Source: CAIVAT01 sp037128705
Lineage (GTDB): Bacteria; Bacteroidota; Bacteroidia; Bacteroidales; FEN-979
Direction of reading: 5' to 3'
DNA: 64,000 nucleotides
NCBI GenBank assembly: GCA_037128705.1
Contig: JBAXVX010000005.1
Location: 1-64,000, forward strand
Part shown: piece by piece, positions 63,201 to 64,000 of the stretch
How positions within the stretch are numbered: position 1 is the stretch's first letter
Layout of the letters: each line of letters begins with the position of its first letter
Program-made: the position numbers and the translations under genes
Notes under the pieces: model-generated
What the model was told of the DNA's origin: nothing
The model's input: the letters and a program-made list of their open reading frames with translations, nothing else
The model's database searches: none

Positions 63201-63553
63201 CAACCATGATACCACCTATGATCGTCCAGCCGTTTGTGGAAAATGCAATCAAGCACGGACTTTTGAAACTCAAAGTGGCCGGGGTGCTCCGCATACTGGT
63301 TACAAAGGTCAATGAAAACCAGTACCGGGTTATTATCGAAGACAATGGCATTGGCCGCATGAGAGCAGGTGAGCTGAGGAAAAATGAGGGATTGATACAC
63401 AATTCCAAAGGCCTCGACATCACCAATACCCGGATTCGCCTGTTGAATGAGAACGGAAAGACCGGGAACTTCAGCATTAAAATGGTTGACCTGTTAGATG
63501 CTGAGGGACATGCTGCCGGTACGCGGGTAGAGGTAAATCTCCCGCTCGGTTAA
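60212..63553 (+). CDS. two-component propeller sensor histidine kinase, LytS/YehU-like
   Basis: 1113 aa. A signal/anchor helix (residues 10-33), periplasmic propeller repeats from about 35 to 740 (FTIEDGLPSNTVRALIKDSRGIMWIGT, NKGNLWIGG, ENIFDITED), a Y_Y_Y beta domain (about 770-855), a membrane helix (WFILLVSIILAGILVSVWIF, about 865-885) and a His_kinase domain with LKAQMNPHFIFNALNSIQSYI (His near 914), HATPase boxes VENAIKHG and IEDNGIGR. No receiver or AraC domain is fused, unlike hybrid systems; the regulator is the separate LytTR protein. The propeller probably senses an extracellular glycan or other ligand. Confidence 0.95.
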   Translation: MNFRAGAYFFLKVFLQIIGVVAFVAIAVNLSGQNYYSRNFTIEDGLPSNTVRALIKDSRGIMWIGTSAGLCRFNGREFTVYNSSDGLGAENIFDITEDNKGNLWIGGMGCGISMFDGTRFTNYDEKKGLVCNDVRRVWWSKKFNILLVGTNMGCSVFNGKAFYSLPVAAVSKEYKSLFVIGFEEKNYGVRLFSYGFGTVYCYNPVTHKFTKDTAGSLLDIQPNCNPISGKNGDTIWSWGRTSIQVWNKKCIAKFDSLGQVFHMAADDKKNIWIAAWTEFPTPPMPGGFYMYDGTKVVSLGKQTGISDPGVWTVFYDSIFHTVWVGTLHQGLYRMPLPFIESYGPSWFGLSSMKINAIHAGRDNNIWIATSKDIIRKNPNLGFYIYPRNLLRKIQYITQLKYFDLSHMQFRDKEGSFEKYKKLIAEGKFPYPNPYHAFFAEWSEERILPAGSLYNPAVYNQSRQDIIKESKDTTVFGFLSIGEDSRYNVYVKAKYGLIRFSDKTNYMSPEVISIHQNHPHHVIAFDKTDTLYSSSFWVRGIFRCAIFPEVKYPDPYFFLAGKGNAPDRPIRMYSRGNEIWSASKIGGLYLTLGNKNYAFCKADSSLPRSFNDLCFDGEHNVIAGANNGEVFVFRWDGEQLKLLYKLDRTTGILGKSIRWVKTDRQSNLFIGTTEGLNLVDLKELYAKGKARVRFFSRESGYVDPTAEFSVVDSTGNPWIASEKQLFRLNRKLLFDYTSHVANLLLTGVEINQVPLAQVEGFTADPWFGSPTEKLKLTHDQNNVMFYFDAVNYLDANQQRFRHRLLPVNKQWSEFSSDRKAFFPMLHPGHYTFEIESYSTIDNSQISHLSYVFVILPPFYATWWFILLVSIILAGILVSVWIFRVGQIRKQEKLKASIQLELNNMEMKALKAQMNPHFIFNALNSIQSYILTNNVDKALYYLSMFSKLVRKTLENATKEFVPLGEELEFLNFYIELEKMRFEGQFTNIMECDEDLPLDTTMIPPMIVQPFVENAIKHGLLKLKVAGVLRILVTKVNENQYRVIIEDNGIGRMRAGELRKNEGLIHNSKGLDITNTRIRLLNENGKTGNFSIKMVDLLDAEGHAAGTRVEVNLPLG

Positions 63554-63897
63554 ATTGTCACCAGCTGTGGCTGAGCCTCCCGGGGAAAAAATGAAGCCTG
63601 GCCGTCGGTCGGAGTGTAAAGATTGTTCCAATTTTCCCTGATTGCTTCCCGCTGAGAAAACGAGAGTGTGTTTGGAAGCACTTCGAACTGTATTATTTTA
63701 GGTTTGACCGACTGCATGAAATATCGAAATGGGATATTGGGTTCATTGGGCATAAAGTGCTCCAGAATGGTTTGATGTAAGTTATCTGTAACCCCGACAA
63801 ACCGGCATTTGGATGATGAGAAAACAGCATACACTGCTGAAGAATCCGGCAAATTCAACTTTTCGGGATTTAATAAAACCTGTATTGCTTTATCCAT
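63550..63897 (-). CDS. GIY-YIG-like protein, catalytic residues altered
   Basis: 115 aa from ATG 63897. The stretch SAVYAVFSSSKCRFVGVTDNLHQTILEHF follows the GIY-YIG pattern (xVYxxxS...xxVGxTxNLxxRxxxH), but the catalytic Arg position reads Gln (NLHQTILEH). A late REAIRENWNNLY may hold the Glu. So this may be a non-catalytic relative or a mis-assignment. Convergent with the propeller kinase gene; their stops overlap. Confidence 0.55.
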   Translation of the reverse strand: MDKAIQVLLNPEKLNLPDSSAVYAVFSSSKCRFVGVTDNLHQTILEHFMPNEPNIPFRYFMQSVKPKIIQFEVLPNTLSFSQREAIRENWNNLYTPTDGQASFFPREAQPQLVTI

Positions 63898-63961
63898 GGT
63901 GGCCAATTAATGTGTTGGAATCAGTGAACATAATAAAACTATAACATTTTATGAAGATATG

Positions 63962-63969
63962 CAAATGTA
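63962..63969 (-). promoter_or_regulatory. possible -7 promoter box before the GIY-YIG-like gene
   Basis: Reads TACATTTG on the minus strand, 64 bases before ATG 63897. Confidence 0.35.
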
Positions 63970-64000
63970 ACAGAATAATTTAATACAGGATAAAAAAATT

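Overview
The window is a chromosomal piece of a Bacteroidota genome, most likely an environmental Bacteroidales or Marinilabiliales-like organism. The evidence is a type IX secretion (T9SS) C-terminal sorting domain on a cupredoxin, carboxypeptidase-regulatory-like domain proteins, a propeller sensor kinase paired with a LytTR regulator, an AtpB with a secreted N-terminal extension, few Shine-Dalgarno sequences, and many TAnnTTTG (-7) promoter boxes just upstream of genes. Coding density is high and no gene-free stretch exceeds 300 bases; the longest is about 235 bp (31607-31841) and holds only a possible promoter. I saw no rRNA, tRNA, insertion sequence, prophage or CRISPR array.

Layout. 0-7 kb: an orphan gene; one polypeptide that looks like a fused anaerobic ergothioneine synthase (EanB-type rhodanese plus EgtD/EanA-type methyltransferase); a CDF-like membrane protein; two carboxypeptidase-regulatory-like exported proteins. 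7-13 kb: cell-wall and hydrolase genes (HAD phosphatase lipoprotein, two L,D-transpeptidases, NlpC/P60, MBL hydrolase, alpha/beta hydrolase). 13.3-16.7 kb: a compact RiPP locus of PAS histidine kinase, 36-aa secreted peptide, precursor with a duplicated Cys-rich core, radical SAM/SPASM maturase and lipoprotein. 16.8-23.4 kb: GH13 lipoprotein, YycJ-like hydrolase and a polar amino-acid ABC transporter in two unusual fusion proteins. 23-32 kb: PaaI thioesterase, PiT phosphate transporter with DUF47 partner, EthD-like protein, 3beta-HSD-like reductase, rRNA methyltransferase, HemW, sensor kinase. 32-45 kb: S9 peptidase, GDP-mannose synthesis enzyme, SprT-like protein with a 47-aa lipoprotein, MlaE/MlaF, CvpA, glycosyltransferases, Pgk, omega-amidase, polysaccharide deacetylase, O-antigen ligase, lipid kinase. 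45-50 kb: IspG, TsaB, MacA-like adaptor and TolC-like channel on the minus strand. 50-55.5 kb: ATP synthase operon atpBEFHAG (atpD and atpC absent here). 55.5-64 kb: cupredoxin, ferritin, DUF3109, EFR1 ferredoxin, cyclase-family lipoprotein, LytTR regulator with propeller kinase, GIY-YIG-like protein.

Three things stand out. First, the RiPP locus: its core carries two copies of C-x-E-I-G-x-x-N-P-x-C-T. Second, the EanB-EanA fusion would put both steps of oxygen-independent ergothioneine synthesis in one protein. Third, 7-bp tandem repeat tracts recur in and between genes. Inside tsaB one such tract is 105 bp, exactly 35 codons. In the ABC transporter, a half + 2 full + half arrangement of substrate-binding lobes is fused to the permease, and its ATPase carries a HATPase-like tail.
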